Shown here: one piece after another, positions 52,469 through 61,595 of the stretch
Layout: every line of letters begins with the position of its first letter
Position numbering within the stretch: position 1 is the stretch's first letter
Assembly: GCF_037414475.1 (NCBI RefSeq)
Contig: NZ_CP147913.1
Location: 5,454,001-5,518,000 of the forward strand
Direction: 5' to 3'
DNA length: 64,000 bases
Source: Myxococcus stipitatus
GTDB taxonomy: Bacteria > Myxococcota > Myxococcia > Myxococcales > Myxococcaceae
The notes under the pieces: generated by a model
What the model was told of the DNA's origin: nothing
Database searches by the model: none
The model's input: only the letters and a program-made list of their open reading frames with translations
Program-made: the position numbers and the translations under genes

Positions 52469-54187
52469 ATGAGTCTCGCCGCAAGTCCTCGCAACACCTC
52501 CGCCAGCACGCTTGATTCCATCATCCAGCGGGTGAAGGCGGGCTCCCGGGCCTGGGTGAAGCTCGGAGTGCCCGAGCGCCTCGCGCTGCTGGAGGAGCTC
52601 AGCCGTGGCTACATGGCCATCGCCGAGCCGAGCGTCCGCGCGGCCTGTGTGGCGAAGGGAATCGACCCGAACAGTCCCGTGGCGGGAGAGGAGTGGCTGG
52701 CAGGCCCCATGGTCGTGGTGCGCAACCTGCGCCTGCTGGCCGCTTCTCTCCGGGACATCCAACAGCACGGTGTCCCGCGCATCCCCGCCTCGCGGCTGCG
52801 TACGCTGGAGGACGGCAGGCTCGCGGCGCGCATCTACCCCATGGACGCGCTCGAGGGCATGCTGCTGCCGCGCAACGAGGGCGAGGTCTACTTCCTGCCC
52901 GGCGTCACCGCGGAGAACCTCCCCGAGCACCAGGCGTCGTTCTACCGGAAGCCGCATGACGGCCGGCTGTGCGCGGTGCTGGGCGCGGGCAACGTCAACT
53001 CGATTCCTCCCGCGGACTGTCTCTACAAGCTCTTCGTCGAGGGCGCCGCCTGCGTGCTCAAGATGAACCCGGTGAATGCCTATCTGGGGCCCTTCCTGGA
53101 GCAGGCCTTCGCGCCGCTGGCGCGGCTGGATGTCTTCGCCGTGGTGTATGGCGGGGCGGCGGAGGGCGCCGCGCTGGTGGGGCATCCGGCGGTGGATGAG
53201 GTGCACATCACCGGCAGCGACAAGACGCACGATGCGCTGGTGTGGGGACCTCCGGGGCCGGAGGCGGATGCGCGCCGGGCCCGCGACGAGCCGCTGTTGC
53301 GCAAGCCCTTCACGAGTGAGCTGGGGAACATCTCCCCGGTGGTGGTGGTGCCGGGGCCGTACTCGGATGGGGAGCTGCGCTTCCAGGCGGACAACATCGC
53401 CGGCATGGTGGTGAACAACGCGTCGTTCAACTGCAACTCGGCCAAGCTGTTGGTGCAGCCGAAGGGGTGGGGGACGCGCGGGAGGGTGGTGGACGCGGTG
53501 GCGGCGAGCCTGGGCAAGGCCTCCGTGCGGCGCGCGTACTACCCGGGCGCGGAGCAGCGCTGGCACCAGTTCACCGAGGGCCGCGCCCACTTGCGCCAGG
53601 TGGGCCACGCGAAGGAGGGCGAGCTGCCCTACGCGTTGATTCCCGACGTGGACCCGGGCCACACCGAGGACCGCGTCTTCCACCACGAGCCGTGGTGCAC
53701 CGTGTTGTCGGAGACGGGCCTGCCGGGGAGCGATGACCCGGTGTCGTTCCTGTCGAGCGCGGTGTCGTTCCTCAACAACAATGTGTGGGGGACGTTGAAC
53801 GCCACGCTCATCGTGCACCCCAGTTCGTTGAAGGACCCGGCGGTCTCCGCGGCGGTGGAGAAGGCCCTCCGCGAGCTGCGCTATGGCACGGTGGCGGTGA
53901 ACACCTGGCCGGCGGCGGGGTATGCGCTTGTCTCCCTGCCTTGGGGCGGGCATCCGTCCTCGACGGCTCGGGACATCCAGAGCGGGCTGGGGTGGGTGCA
54001 CAACACCCTGATGCTGGAGCAGGTGGAGAAGTCGGTGCTGCGCGCGCCGCTGTCGAACCTGATGGCGCCGCCGTGGGTGCCGGGGCATCGGAGCGCGCGG
54101 GAGCTGGGGCGGCGGCTGGTGGACTTCGAGCGGGCGCCATCGTGGCTCAAGTTGCCAGGCGTGGCCGCGGCGGCCCTGCGCCGCTGA
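52469..54187 (+). CDS. Aldehyde dehydrogenase family protein
   Basis: The 572-residue protein is an ALDH-superfamily enzyme. The catalytic cysteine is in NNASFNCNSAKLLV, the general-base region reads SELGNISPVVVVPG, and the nucleotide-binding region around GAGNVNSIPPADCLYKLFVEG is intact. The C-terminal YGTVAVNTWPAAGYAL segment matches long-chain acyl-CoA reductase/ALDH relatives. It may oxidise a fatty or aromatic aldehyde with NAD(P). A GGAGGTC site lies before ATG 52469. It is on its own, followed by a TPR gene. Confidence 0.85.
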   Translation: MSLAASPRNTSASTLDSIIQRVKAGSRAWVKLGVPERLALLEELSRGYMAIAEPSVRAACVAKGIDPNSPVAGEEWLAGPMVVVRNLRLLAASLRDIQQHGVPRIPASRLRTLEDGRLAARIYPMDALEGMLLPRNEGEVYFLPGVTAENLPEHQASFYRKPHDGRLCAVLGAGNVNSIPPADCLYKLFVEGAACVLKMNPVNAYLGPFLEQAFAPLARLDVFAVVYGGAAEGAALVGHPAVDEVHITGSDKTHDALVWGPPGPEADARRARDEPLLRKPFTSELGNISPVVVVPGPYSDGELRFQADNIAGMVVNNASFNCNSAKLLVQPKGWGTRGRVVDAVAASLGKASVRRAYYPGAEQRWHQFTEGRAHLRQVGHAKEGELPYALIPDVDPGHTEDRVFHHEPWCTVLSETGLPGSDDPVSFLSSAVSFLNNNVWGTLNATLIVHPSSLKDPAVSAAVEKALRELRYGTVAVNTWPAAGYALVSLPWGGHPSSTARDIQSGLGWVHNTLMLEQVEKSVLRAPLSNLMAPPWVPGHRSARELGRRLVDFERAPSWLKLPGVAAAALRR

Positions 54188-54272
54188 GCGTGTCGGGACT
54201 CGCTCTCCCAGCGGAGGCTGGGGGGCGGGGCGTGGACTGCAGGGGCCGGGGCCCTCGTGGTAAACCCGGCGC

Positions 54273-55445
54273 ATGTCATCGACGCATGCTCGGGAAGGCG
54301 GACGGCTGCTCCTGGTGGGGCAGCCGCAGGAGGCGGTGAAGAGTTTCCAGAAGGGACTCGCCATCGACCCGGACGACGTGGAGTGTTTGCTCGGGCTCGT
54401 CCGGACGTACCTGAGCGTGGGGGCCGCGCGTGAGGCGGAGGCCGCGGCGTTGCGGTTGTTGAAGGCGAAGCCGGACCACGCCGAGGGCCAGGCGCACCTG
54501 GCGATGCTGCGCGCGCAGGCTGGAAACGCGGAGGCGTTGGAGGCCCTCAAGGCATTGGCCGCGGCGCCCACGTCGGGCTACTTCGAGCGCTTCAACCTGG
54601 GTGGGCTGCTGCTCGACCGGGGGGATTTGAACGGGGCGCGGGCCGCGTATGAGTCCGCGTTGCAGGTGGCGCCCGACAGCGCGCATGTGCACTTCGAGTT
54701 GGGCCGCATCCACCTCCAGCAGGGCCTGCCCGCCGCGGCGGTGCCGCACTTCCAGAAGGCCGCGGAGGGGGCGTCGCAGGAGGCGATGCCGCTGTTGATG
54801 CTGTCTCGCGCGCATGCGGCGCAGGGGGCGTTGGGGCTGGCCATCCAGGCGGGGACGCAGGCGTTGGACAGGGCACAGGGGAGCCTGCGCCGCGCGGTGC
54901 TCGAGGACCTCTTCAAGCTGTACCTGTCCGGGGGCAGCCCCGAGGGGGCGAAGCGCACCGTGTTGGAGCTGCGGCAGTTGGAGCCGGCCCAGGTCAACTA
55001 CGTCTACCTGCACGGGTTGGCGATGATGAGCGGGGGCGGCTTCGCGGAGGCCAAGGAACTCTTCGAGGAGGCGCTGCGGCTTTCGCCCAAGAGCTGGCAG
55101 ACGTTGACGGCGCTGGCGCAGATGCACGGCGCGCTGGGTGAGCGGGAGGATGCGCGCCGGCGGCTGGAGGAGGCGGTGGCGCTGGTGCCCACCGAACTGG
55201 GGCCGGTCAACGACCTGGCGATGCACTTGATGCAGGACGACCAGCACTCGCGCGCGAAGCCGCTCTTGGAGCGGGCCCTGGCCGCGCATCCGGCGGACGC
55301 GACGACGAACCTCAACATGGCCGTGGCCACCTTCATGACGGACCGGGCCGCGTCGCTTCACCACGCGGAGCGGGCTCGGACGCTGGGCCAGGGCGAGATT
55401 CGCGAGCAGGCCACACGCTTGCTGAAGGCACTGGGCGCGGCCTGA
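54273..55445 (+). CDS. TPR-repeat protein
   Basis: The 390-residue protein consists nearly wholly of tetratricopeptide repeats of about 34 residues, from the first DAVKSFQKGLAIDPDDVECLLGL-like unit through AAYESALQVAPDSAHVHFELG and EEALRLSPKSWQTLTALAQ to TTNLNMAVATFMTDRAAS. At least eight repeats can be counted. It has no signal peptide. TPR proteins serve as scaffolds; the partner is unknown. A GUGA-looped hairpin follows the gene. Confidence 0.85.
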   Translation: MSSTHAREGGRLLLVGQPQEAVKSFQKGLAIDPDDVECLLGLVRTYLSVGAAREAEAAALRLLKAKPDHAEGQAHLAMLRAQAGNAEALEALKALAAAPTSGYFERFNLGGLLLDRGDLNGARAAYESALQVAPDSAHVHFELGRIHLQQGLPAAAVPHFQKAAEGASQEAMPLLMLSRAHAAQGALGLAIQAGTQALDRAQGSLRRAVLEDLFKLYLSGGSPEGAKRTVLELRQLEPAQVNYVYLHGLAMMSGGGFAEAKELFEEALRLSPKSWQTLTALAQMHGALGEREDARRRLEEAVALVPTELGPVNDLAMHLMQDDQHSRAKPLLERALAAHPADATTNLNMAVATFMTDRAASLHHAERARTLGQGEIREQATRLLKALGAA

Positions 55446-55465
55446 CGCACCCGGTGGCGCTCGTG

Positions 55466-55491
55466 CGTGGGGTTCCGTGAGGAGCCCCACG
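55466..55491. terminator. Bidirectional terminator-like hairpin with GNRA loop
   Basis: CGTGGGGTTCC pairs with GGAGCCCCACG (11 bp, one G-U) around a GTGA loop of GNRA type. It lies between the convergent stops of the TPR gene (55445) and the TrkA/cNMP gene (55505). Confidence 0.7.
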
Positions 55492-55504
55492 TGGCGCCAA
55501 GGCG

Positions 55505-56638
55505 CTACCGTCCGAAGAGGCCCCAGCGCTTGGTGGAGGGCTTGATGCCCTGAACACGCGACAGGCGCTCGCCGAGGATTCGGCTCATCTCCAGCGCCAC
55601 GCCAGGGTTGGCCATGACGACGCTGCGGAAGTCATCGCGGCCCACCGCCGCCAGCTCACACACTGTCGCCGTCACCGCCGTCGCCGACCGGGGCTCTCCC
55701 GTCAGCAGCGCCAGCTCACCGAAGAAGCCCCCTTGCTTCACCGTGGCCACGGCCTGGCCTCCGGTGTCCTTGAGCTGCACCTCACCGGACAGCACCACGT
55801 AGAAGCTCTCGCCCGCGTCTCCCTGCCGGAAGAGCTCCGTGCCCGCGGGGCGCTGGAGGTGCTCGGCGCCTCGCGCCACCGTCTCCAGCTCCTCCGTGTT
55901 CAACGGCGCCAGGAAGTCCACCTTGCGCAGCGTGGAGGCCAGAATCGCCACACCCGTGGTGCCCACCGGCTCCTGGGTGAGGAATGTCACCGCCTCCGCC
56001 AGATGCGCGCGCCGGGCCACGAGGATGACGGTATGTCCCGCGCGCAGCACCGTGTTCCCATCCGGCAGCGTCGCCCGGCCCTGCGGGTCCACCACGCCGA
56101 TGAACACGCACTCGCGCGGGAAGCCCTCCATGCCTCGCACCTGCGCCACCGTCTGCCCCGCCACCTGCGCGCGCATGGGCAGCGCCAGCTCGAAGAGCAC
56201 CGTGTCGCCATCCCCCAAGGGCAGCGAGCCCGCCACCTGCGGGAAGTCGATGGCCGTGGTCATCTTCGCCACGACGACCTCGGCCTCGGCGACCAGGTCC
56301 TTCACTCCCGCGAGCCGGTACGCCTCGCGATAGCTCGTATCCAACATGCGCACCATGAGGCGCGCCGGAGACATGCTGCGCACCAACATGGTGAACGCCA
56401 GGTTCTCCGAGTCGCGCGCCAGCACCCCCGCCACCACGTCCGCGGACGTGACGCCCGCCGCCTCGAGCATCTGCGGATTCGTCGCGTCGCCGCACACCGT
56501 CACCACACCCACCTCCTCGAAGAGGCGTGTGCACGTGGCCGCGTCCCGCTCGATGACCGTCACATGGTGCTGTTCAGCCACCAGACGCGCGGCCAGCACA
56601 CTGCCCACCCGTCCACCTCCCGCGATGACGATTTTCAC
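55505..56638 (-). CDS. TrkA-N/cNMP-binding regulator of the CPA1 antiporter
   Basis: The 377-residue protein joins an RCK/TrkA-N domain (KIVIAGGGRVGSVLAARL, a Rossmann NAD-binding fold) with a TrkA-C-like domain (residues 150-215). A cyclic-nucleotide-binding domain follows (AEHLQRPAGTELFRQGDAGESFYVVLSGEVQL then GGFFGELALLTGEPRSATAVTA). The phosphate-binding cassette GELALLTGEPRSAT is intact. Its GTG start overlaps the stop of the antiporter gene (GTGA), so both are made together. It probably gates that antiporter in response to nucleotide and NAD(H) levels. Confidence 0.88.
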   Translation of the reverse strand: MKIVIAGGGRVGSVLAARLVAEQHHVTVIERDAATCTRLFEEVGVVTVCGDATNPQMLEAAGVTSADVVAGVLARDSENLAFTMLVRSMSPARLMVRMLDTSYREAYRLAGVKDLVAEAEVVVAKMTTAIDFPQVAGSLPLGDGDTVLFELALPMRAQVAGQTVAQVRGMEGFPRECVFIGVVDPQGRATLPDGNTVLRAGHTVILVARRAHLAEAVTFLTQEPVGTTGVAILASTLRKVDFLAPLNTEELETVARGAEHLQRPAGTELFRQGDAGESFYVVLSGEVQLKDTGGQAVATVKQGGFFGELALLTGEPRSATAVTATVCELAAVGRDDFRSVVMANPGVALEMSRILGERLSRVQGIKPSTKRWGLFGR

Positions 56639-58221
56639 GACGCCTTCCTCCCGGGCTCCACCGCCGGCTCATCTCCGTGCCCACCACCGTGCAGCACCTT
56701 CTCCAGATTCAGCGTCCGCTCATCCAACTGCGCCAGCATGTGCTCCGCCGTCGCCTCCGGGATGAGCCCGCTGCGGCGCGCGCCTTGAAGCGCCGTGCGC
56801 TCCGCGTCGATGAGCCTGCGCCGCATGGCGATGAGGTCCCGGGCCCCCTGCGCGAGGTGGTGCTCGTTGAGCCGCCGCAGCTCGCGCTCGGCCCGGGCGA
56901 TGTTCACCTGGTACTCGCTGCGCAGGTGGTCATACGCCGCCCGAGGCACCAGCCCCTGCTCATGCAACACCGCCAGCTCCTGGTGTGCCGCGCGGCTGGA
57001 GATGAGCCGGCCCCGCTGCTCGGACATGGCCAGCGCCACCTCGTCCTGCTGGAAGAGGCCCAGCCACTTGAGCGCGCGCGTGAGCATCAAGCCCTGGCCC
57101 ACCAGCGACACCAGCGTCACGCCGAAGGCGATGGCCACCAACTTCTCCCGGCCCGGCGTGGCCGCGGGGAGTCCCAGCGCCAGACCGATGGAGAGCGCGC
57201 CCTTGATGTTGCCCACGATGAAGACGTGCTGCCAGCGAGGCGGCAGCGCCTCCGCGGGACGGATGAGCCGCAGGAGCAGGAAGGGTCCGTAGATGGCCAC
57301 CGCGCGGCCGACCAGAACACACGCCACCGCGATGAGTGTCTCGGGCACGTAGCCGCGCAGCGTCTCGGGTTTCGTGGTGAGTCCCACCGCCAGGAAGAGG
57401 AAGGTGTTCACCCCGAACGTGGCGTACTCCCAGAAGGAGTGGATGGCCACCTGGCTCTGCGGCGAGACGTTCTTGCGCAGCCCGACACCCACGGACAATC
57501 CCGCGACGACGGCGGAGATGGCGCCCGACAGGTGGAGCTGCTCGGCCACCACGAAGGAGGCCAGCGCCACGGCCGTGGTCACCATGATTTCGGCCAGCGG
57601 GTCCTCGGTGTGGCGGATGACGAAGCTGCCCAGCATGCCCACCGCCAGCCCCACCACCGCGCCACCCGCTGACGCGAGCAGCACTCGCGCGGCCAGCATC
57701 GGAACGGAGGGAGCCGCGGCGCCCGCCACCACGCTGGCGATGGCCGCGTAGGCCACCAGGGCGGTGCCGTCGTTGAAGAGGCTCTCGCCCTGCATGATGC
57801 CGGACAGGCGCGGAGGCACCGGCGCGCGGCGGAAGGCGTAGAGGATGGAGACGGTGTCCGTCACCGACAACAGCGCGCCCAGGAGCAGCGCGGGCCAGAT
57901 GGCCAGGTCCACCAGGAAGTGCAGCGCGGTGCCCGTGGCGCCAATGGCTAGCACCATGCCCAGGGTGGAGAGGATGAGGATGGGCAAGGCATTGGCGCGG
58001 ATGCCATTGAGGTCCGCGGTGATGCCCCCCTCGAACAGCAGCGCCGGCAGGCAGACGAGGAACACCACCTCCGGATTGAGGGGCGGCACGCCCGGGAGCA
58101 GGTTGCCCACGGAGATGAGCAAGCCTCCCACGACGAGCGCCACGTTGTAGGGCATGTTCGCCCGCTTGGCTGCGATGGCCAGGACGATGGCGGCCACCAT
58201 CAATCCAATGACGAGAGGCAT
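56635..58221 (-). CDS. CPA1-family sodium/proton antiporter
   Basis: The 528-residue inner-membrane protein has 12 or so hydrophobic segments with CPA1 features: YNVALVVGGLLISVGNLLPGVPP, VFLVCLPALLFEGGITADLNGIR, SVTDTVSILYAFRR, QGESLFNDGTALVAY, and FIVGNIKGALSIGLALGLP. The SLFNDGTA block includes the family's ND pair. The C-terminal 130 residues are cytosolic and helical (REQLE-like hydrophilic), with an AERELRRLNEHHLAQG part and a GGGHGDEPA tail. ATG 58221 was chosen. It is translationally coupled to the TrkA/cNMP regulator. Confidence 0.9.
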   Translation of the reverse strand: MPLVIGLMVAAIVLAIAAKRANMPYNVALVVGGLLISVGNLLPGVPPLNPEVVFLVCLPALLFEGGITADLNGIRANALPILILSTLGMVLAIGATGTALHFLVDLAIWPALLLGALLSVTDTVSILYAFRRAPVPPRLSGIMQGESLFNDGTALVAYAAIASVVAGAAAPSVPMLAARVLLASAGGAVVGLAVGMLGSFVIRHTEDPLAEIMVTTAVALASFVVAEQLHLSGAISAVVAGLSVGVGLRKNVSPQSQVAIHSFWEYATFGVNTFLFLAVGLTTKPETLRGYVPETLIAVACVLVGRAVAIYGPFLLLRLIRPAEALPPRWQHVFIVGNIKGALSIGLALGLPAATPGREKLVAIAFGVTLVSLVGQGLMLTRALKWLGLFQQDEVALAMSEQRGRLISSRAAHQELAVLHEQGLVPRAAYDHLRSEYQVNIARAERELRRLNEHHLAQGARDLIAMRRRLIDAERTALQGARRSGLIPEATAEHMLAQLDERTLNLEKVLHGGGHGDEPAVEPGRKAS

Positions 58222-58296
58222 CTCCAAGTGCACGGCGCGCAGTCTTCCAGAATGGCCGCGCCCGGTCACTCCCCCATCGCGAAAGGCTTTCGAGTC

Positions 58297-59466
58297 CTAG
58301 CGCCTCAAACGGAGGAGGAGGTCCTTCTTCGGCCCGCAGTCGCCGCGTCCGTCGCAGTTGCTGGTGGTGACGTAGAGGTGGCCGTCGGGCCCCATGCTCA
58401 CCTCACGCAAGCGGCCATACGTGTCGCGCAGGTACACCTCGTGGCGGGTGACTCGGGCCGGGTCGTCCGAGGAGAACTCCACGCGGTGCAGGTGGCGTGA
58501 GCCCAGCGTGCCCACGAGCAGCGAGCCGGTCCACTCGGAGATGGAGGCGCCCGTGTAGAGGGCCGCGCCCCCAGGAGGCATGGCGTCCGCGAAGGTGAGC
58601 GAGGGAGTGACCTGCCCTTCGCGAAGCTCGCACGAGGAGATGCCAGGCCAGCCCAGGTTGGCGCCCGGACGCGCGAGGCTTATCTCGTCACGTCCCCAGC
58701 GCATCGTGTCGCCGCTGGGTCCATGGTCCGCGAGGTACAGCGTGGTGGCATCCTTCCAATCCCAACCCTGAAGGTTGCGCAGGCCGATGAGGTATGCGGG
58801 AGACCCTCGAAAGGGATTGTCCTGGGGCACCTGGCCCTCGGGCGTGAGGCGCAAGAGCTTGCCCGCCGGGTCCTTCACGTCCTGGGAGCGGTCCGGGTCT
58901 CGAGCATCACCGGTGCCCGCGTAGAGCATCCCATCCGGGCCGAAGTGCAGGCGGCCTCCGTCGTGGTAGGTCGCGGAGGGGATGCCGCCGAAGATGACCC
59001 GGTCGAACGTCGCGGTGGTGTGGTCCTCGGAGAGCGTCCATCGCTCCACGCGGTTCTCGTCGCGGCCGCTCGCGTCGGTGGTGACGTAGACGTAGAACTG
59101 GCGGTTCGTGGCGAAGTCCGGGTGCGCGGCGATGCCGAGCAGGCCGCCCTCGGCCGCCTGGGTGATGCGCACGGTGGCCACGGGCTCGGGTTGGAGGGCG
59201 CCGGCCTTGAGCAGGCGGATGCGGCCGGGGCGCTCGGTGACGAGCGCGTCACCGCCGGGCAGCCAGGCGATGCCCCAGGGGACTTCGAGGCCGTCGGCGA
59301 CCACGTCCACGGTGAAGGGCACGGTGCCGTCCGGGCCCCAGCCGTCCGCGACACGCACGCAGTCCTTCGGGGAGGCGGTGCCCTGCGCCTGGCTCTTGCG
59401 GCAGGCGGAGGTGGTGGACACGGCGAGCACCAGGGCGGCGGAGGCGAGCAGGCGAGAGGCGCGCAT
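58297..59466 (-). CDS. PQQ-dependent sugar dehydrogenase-like lipoprotein (Glucose/Sorbosone dehydrogenase family)
   Basis: The 389-residue protein has a lipoprotein-type leader (LLASAALVLAVSTTSACRKS) and then the six-bladed propeller of the GSDH family: GLEVPWGIAWLPGGDALVTERPGRIRLL, EGGLLGIAAHPDFATNRQFYVYVT, GGIPSATYHDGGRLHFGPDGMLYAGTGDA, and GWDWKDATTLYLADHGPSGD. Enzymes of this family are soluble aldose dehydrogenases using PQQ. It sits in the periplasm or on a membrane. It is divergent from the DJ-1 gene with 162 bases between them. Confidence 0.9.
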   Translation of the reverse strand: MRASRLLASAALVLAVSTTSACRKSQAQGTASPKDCVRVADGWGPDGTVPFTVDVVADGLEVPWGIAWLPGGDALVTERPGRIRLLKAGALQPEPVATVRITQAAEGGLLGIAAHPDFATNRQFYVYVTTDASGRDENRVERWTLSEDHTTATFDRVIFGGIPSATYHDGGRLHFGPDGMLYAGTGDARDPDRSQDVKDPAGKLLRLTPEGQVPQDNPFRGSPAYLIGLRNLQGWDWKDATTLYLADHGPSGDTMRWGRDEISLARPGANLGWPGISSCELREGQVTPSLTFADAMPPGGAALYTGASISEWTGSLLVGTLGSRHLHRVEFSSDDPARVTRHEVYLRDTYGRLREVSMGPDGHLYVTTSNCDGRGDCGPKKDLLLRLRR

Positions 59467-59628
59467 GGGGCGATTAATGTCCGGGGCTGGGGCCGTGTGC
59501 CAGCACCGAGGGAGCGGCCATGCCGGCCAGGCAAGCGGGGTGGAGGGGTGATGGCTGTGTCGGAGAGTGGCGCGTGGGCACCTTGAGCGAGTGGGGCTAC
59601 CTGCCCGTGAGGAACAAGGAGATGTTGC

Positions 59629-60213
59629 ATGGCTCGCATCGCGTTCATCCTGGCCGACGACTTCGAGGACGAAGAGTTCCGCGTGCCATATGACCAGGTG
59701 AGGCAGGCAGGGCACGAAGTGGTGGTGATTGGCCTGGAGGCGGGGCAGCCCCTCAAGGGGAAGCAAGGGCGCGAGGTCGTCACACCGGAGCGGGCGGCGA
59801 GGAATGCGACGTCGCGAGACTTCGACGCGCTGGTGATTCCGGGAGGCTACTCACCGGATGTGTTGCGCCTGGACATCGACATGGTGGGGCTGGTGCGGGA
59901 CTTCTTCCGCGCCGACAAGCCCTTGGCGGCCATCTGTCATGCGGCGTGGTTGTTGGTGGAGGCGGACATCGCGGAGGGGAGGACCCTCACGTCGTGGCCG
60001 TCGCTGAAGACAGACCTCATCAACGCGGGCGCGCGGTGGGTGGACCGGGAGGTGGTGGAGGACGGCAATCTCATCACCTCGCGCCACCCGGGGGATGTCT
60101 GGGCATTCTGCGAGGCGCTGCTGCGTCAGGTGGCGCAAGGCGCCCCTCCTCCGCGAGTGGATGTGCCGCTCGTGCAGGAAGAGGTCTGGGTCCAGCCCCT
60201 CATGGTGCATTGA
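59629..60213 (+). CDS. DJ-1/PfpI family protein
   Basis: The 194-residue protein starts IAFILADDFEDEEFRVPYDQ, with the acidic residue of the active site, and has the nucleophile elbow AAICHAAWLLVEA (Cys-His) and TSRHPGDVWAFCEALL. The family includes YhbO/YajL-type glyoxalases or deglycases and PfpI peptidases. AAGGAG before ATG 59629 gives the start. It probably protects against glyoxal damage in the cytosol. Confidence 0.9.
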   Translation: MARIAFILADDFEDEEFRVPYDQVRQAGHEVVVIGLEAGQPLKGKQGREVVTPERAARNATSRDFDALVIPGGYSPDVLRLDIDMVGLVRDFFRADKPLAAICHAAWLLVEADIAEGRTLTSWPSLKTDLINAGARWVDREVVEDGNLITSRHPGDVWAFCEALLRQVAQGAPPPRVDVPLVQEEVWVQPLMVH

Positions 60214-60330
60214 GCGCCCGCGAGGGCTCGGGGATGCGTCCCGAAAAATTGGGCGTGTAACCGGTAGGGAGACGGGTGCGTAGAGGAGGCAGAGGTTCAC
60301 AAACGCCTACTCCCGTTCCTGGAGCCCGCC

Positions 60331-61587
60331 ATGTCTCCGATTCCTCAGGTTGACCGCAACGTTCGCAAGACGCCTCCTCCTCCCAAGCCGCCTCCGGCTC
60401 CACCGAAGGCGGGCCCGGGTCCGGCCACGGCTCCGCCGAAGAAGGGGCTGCCCACGAAGGACTCCTTCCAGCCGCAGAAGCAGATGGGGCCGGTGGCTCC
60501 GCCTCCTGGGTCGAAGGGGCAGAAGATTTCGAACGCCAAGAACCCGCTGACGGAGAAGGAGGACCCGAAGGGGCTCGCGAACCCCGAGACGTATCCGAAG
60601 CTCTTGGATACGCCCATCTCGACCGCGCAGCAGGTGTCCGCGCTCAAGGACAAGGTGGATACGGTCTACAAGCCCAACCGCGACGAGGGGAACGGCCGCA
60701 TCAAGAGCGTGTGGAACGGGGGCCTTCGGGAGAACTACAAGAACTTCAAGCTGGAGAGCGCGAACCCGAAGGACCTGGGGACGAAGCCCTGGCTCAACGT
60801 GGCGAACAAGGCCAACCCTGTCGCCACGAAGCTGGCCCCGGGTGCCGGTGTCCTCCTCTTCGGGGACAAGGGGACCAAGGCCCTGGATGCCCTGAAGGGA
60901 GGTCTGACCAGCCGCAATCCGGAAACCCGCAACAAGGCCCTGGGCGACCTGGCCGACGGAGGAAAGACGGCGACGGAGGCGCTCAAGGCGGGGATTGAGA
61001 CAGGGCGCGACGTCCAGAAGTACGGAAGCGCATACCGGGCAGTCAACAAGTCACTCGCCGAGGGTGCCCCCGGGCTCAATGACAAGGCACGCCGCGGCAT
61101 CGTTCGCGATATCACCAAGAACGTCTTCAACAACGTCGACGCGGGAGACGTGGAGCGCGCGGCGGGAGGCTCCAAGTACACGGAGCTCAAGGACGCCAAC
61201 CGGGCCGGGGCCACGGACCGGGTCGCCAAGGCGCATGACCTCAGCAACAACCAGGCGAAGAGGCTGCTCAGCGGAGGCGCTGACAGTGGCGTGAAGGCCG
61301 CTGATGATGCGCTCAAGGCTGGCATCAAGGCCGGGGCCAAGTCGGCGAGCGGCGTGCTCGCGAAGACGGCGGGGCGGTTCGTCCCGGGTGCGAACGTGGC
61401 CATCGCCGCGTTCGATGCCGCGAAGGCCTACTCGACGTGGAAGGACCCCAAGGCGAGCACGGGCCAGAAGACGACGGCGATCATCACCGCCGCGGGCTCC
61501 GCTCTCGCGGCGACGAACATCCCCATCGTGAGCCAGGCGGGCGCGGCCGTCTCGACGGTGTCTGACTTCGTGGGCAGCTTCTTCTAG
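60331..61587 (+). CDS. Proline-rich protein of unknown function, possible exported or pore-type effector
   Basis: The 418-residue protein has a Pro/Lys-rich start (residues 9-45, PPPPKPPPAPPKAGPGP). A mostly helical alanine/lysine/glycine-rich middle follows (ALDALKGGLTSRNPETRNKAL, KALGDLADGGKTATEALKAG). The C-terminal 75 residues form two long hydrophobic stretches (GRFVPGANVAIAAFDAAKAY and TTAIITAAGSALAATNIPIV) ending in GSFF. There is no signal peptide or lipobox. The hydrophobic tail resembles the membrane-inserting ends of some bacteriocins, but that is only a pattern. GGAG precedes ATG 60331. A trigger-factor-like gene begins eight bases after its stop. Confidence 0.65.
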   Translation: MSPIPQVDRNVRKTPPPPKPPPAPPKAGPGPATAPPKKGLPTKDSFQPQKQMGPVAPPPGSKGQKISNAKNPLTEKEDPKGLANPETYPKLLDTPISTAQQVSALKDKVDTVYKPNRDEGNGRIKSVWNGGLRENYKNFKLESANPKDLGTKPWLNVANKANPVATKLAPGAGVLLFGDKGTKALDALKGGLTSRNPETRNKALGDLADGGKTATEALKAGIETGRDVQKYGSAYRAVNKSLAEGAPGLNDKARRGIVRDITKNVFNNVDAGDVERAAGGSKYTELKDANRAGATDRVAKAHDLSNNQAKRLLSGGADSGVKAADDALKAGIKAGAKSASGVLAKTAGRFVPGANVAIAAFDAAKAYSTWKDPKASTGQKTTAIITAAGSALAATNIPIVSQAGAAVSTVSDFVGSFF

Positions 61588-61595
61588 AGGACGCC

